Shown here in pieces: positions 28,765 to 30,241 of a DNA stretch of 30,241 bases (its first letter is position 1; every line of letters begins with the position of its first letter). The stretch covers positions 1 through 30,241 of the forward strand of contig WION01000593.1 of assembly GCA_015039365.1 (NCBI GenBank), given 5' to 3'. Source of the stretch: Amanita rubescens (lineage: Eukaryota; Basidiomycota; Agaricomycetes; Agaricales; Amanitaceae). Position numbers and translations under genes: made by a program. The notes beneath the pieces were generated by a model. The model did no database searches. It was given only the letters and a program-made list of their open reading frames with translations, and had not been told where the DNA came from.

Positions 28765-30241
28765 GTATTGAATCCGACTTGCGCTTTTTGGATCGCCTAT
28801 GAATTATGAACAATAAATTTTCTTAGCAATTTATGGATACGTACACGGAGAAATAGCGAGCATGACAACGGAACAATCAAATGCTCTTTATGTTGCTTTG
28901 GCTAGGCATTCTGCAAATCACGTTAGAATCTAGCATCACCAGGGTTAGGGGGACGAGATTAATTTCCGGGTCCATGCATCAAACATCCACTAATCGTCTG
29001 GTGAAATCGCTCTTCGTCAAATGTCGTTCTTCGGAATTATCAACCAGGGACAGTTTGGACCAACATAACTCACAGTATTGACCCTCGATAATCTACCAGG
29101 CCTTCTACCAAGCGGTAAACTTGAGCCCAAACAAACTGGATTTCTATTGTGCAATGTAAGCTCCTGTACTGCAGACGACCCTGAGTAAGGTGACCTACAT
29201 ATACAGAAAAAGGTGAGACGACGGGCAGCCATATCCATCTAAATCCCCTAGCGCGTTGCATAGATAAAATTAACCATAGGAAGGGACAAAAGCAACTGAC
29301 AAAGCACCTTTGGGCGAAACCGCGAGACGACGTCCTTTCGAAGCTCCTGTATGCCGTTTCGACGTGTTGATTCAATACATAAGTAGTTAGCACACACATT
29401 CGAAATCCGATGGCTCGCCTCTTGTTTAAATACTATCCATCGCCCAGTTCCATGTGAGTGCAGAGAATCGTATGACACGGTGTATTATGTGGAACAGGCG
29501 CGCTTTCAATGTCCGACACCGTCCCACTTGCTGTCCATGACAATACCTTGCCGCCTTGGTCCAGAAACATAACTATATGGTGAAATGGAAAAACTTAAGC
29601 CCATCTTGGAGCGGAAGGCTCGTACGTCATGTAGGAAGAAGAGGCAAAAAAAACAAAAGGTTCAGTGGATTGAAGAGCCGGAACAAGGGGGTTATTCACG
29701 ATATACAGGCCGTCATTGAAATATCTGATATGAGTAACGAAACCGCGGACGAGTTTTGCTTAGAAGGGATCTCCAGGTGCTGCTACGGGAATGTAGGTGA
29801 TGGTTGGGCCTCGCGCACTGTGAACTCGCGAACTAAGAATTGAGCTGCCCTATTCGCGGCTCGGATATGCCAGCACGGTGGGAAAATCATGTCCATCTGT
29901 AGATCCGGTGAAGAAACCGGGTGGAGGACACTTGAACCACGCGTCTGGACGACAACTTGAAATTTGTCGGTTTCAACATAGTGCCTTTAGAGTGTGGCGA
30001 ACAAATGTAGAAGACGCAATGTACAAAGGCAGGCCTGAAGAACCCAGTCAGTGGAGAAATAGACTGGCGCAATAACGGCTTCCTCTTTCCCATCGACACC
30101 AGTGGGAATGATGGCCATCAACAAACAAGTCTAAATATTGGATGAGGTTGCAACGGCTGCAATCTCCTGCAAGGAGTTGGAACGGGTTGGAATCCCTACA
30201 AGCCCTATACGAATGACCCTTTTTTACTAATGTATTGCAAA
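28765..30241. other. No confident gene; weak exon-like pieces
   Basis: Besides the exon pair at 29076-29242, one further open piece reads KAGLKNPVSGEIDWRNNGFL near 30024-30145 on the plus strand but cannot be connected to others. Remaining ORFs are short on both strands. Confidence 0.4.
29076..29242 (+). other. Possible terminal exon pair of an unrecognised gene
   Basis: After a CTCACAG acceptor the frame reads LTLDNLPGLLPSGKLEPKQT then GFLLCN. It splices at GTAAGC through a 51-bp intron (29156-29206) to KKVRRRAAISI and a TAA at 29242. Splice sites are good, but no upstream exon or family is recognised. Confidence 0.25.

Noticed and set aside
1..30241. CRISPR arrays, prokaryotic operons, riboswitches, integrated bacterial elements
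   Set aside because: No regular spaced repeats, ribosome-binding-site-led gene strings or prokaryotic families; all genes are spliceosomal and fungal in type.

Overview
The window is nuclear DNA of a filamentous fungus, most probably a mushroom-forming basidiomycete (Agaricomycetes). The grounds are very intron-dense genes with 46-68 bp introns, micro-exons as short as 9-10 nt, a lineage-type atypical G-alpha subunit, a dye-decolorizing peroxidase (DyP) locus, Agaricomycete-style membrane proteins, and Ty1/copia and hAT transposon material. No prokaryotic signals, CRISPR arrays or operons are present. Every multi-exon model below was assembled by hand from splice sites, checking that reading phase is kept across each intron.

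Left part (1-5890). The 3' end of a hAT transposase (2-481) is followed by a perfect 15-bp inverted repeat. Next come a broken minus-strand gene of unknown function (1404-1957), an APH/choline-kinase-like phosphotransferase (2058-3118) and a small multi-pass membrane protein (3696-4618). Weak coding-like fragments lie at 4822-5243 and 5493-5740.

Middle (5894-11367). A complete Ty1/copia retrotransposon lies on the minus strand. It has two 343-bp LTRs with no difference seen by eye, a 5-bp target duplication ATGCA, a primer site matching the anticodon arm of initiator tRNA-Met, a polypurine tract, and gag-pol interrupted by one in-frame TGA. It sits 65 bp past the stop codon of a five-exon membrane protein gene (11438-13483, minus). 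That gene shares a 457-bp divergent promoter with the PMS1-type mismatch-repair gene (13941-17695, plus).

Right part (17696-30241). After a 1.4-kb spacer come an atypical G-protein alpha subunit (19074-21134, 16 exons), tRNA-Gly(CCC) (21255-21325, minus), an F-box protein (21437-23247), an APC-family amino-acid/GABA permease (23612-26394, 22 exons) and a DyP-type peroxidase locus (26975-28764). The peroxidase locus is recognisable along its whole length but is broken by a 10-bp tandem duplication and further frame errors. Its neighbours run through 15-21 introns without a single frame error, so the breaks look genuine rather than sequencing noise. The last 1.5 kb holds only weak exon-like pieces.

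The genes do not form a pathway; this is an ordinary gene-dense fungal segment. The main points of interest are the very young retroelement, the primer type, the Gln-to-Ser change in G-alpha switch II, a GC-AG intron in PMS1, the micro-exon chains and the decaying peroxidase.
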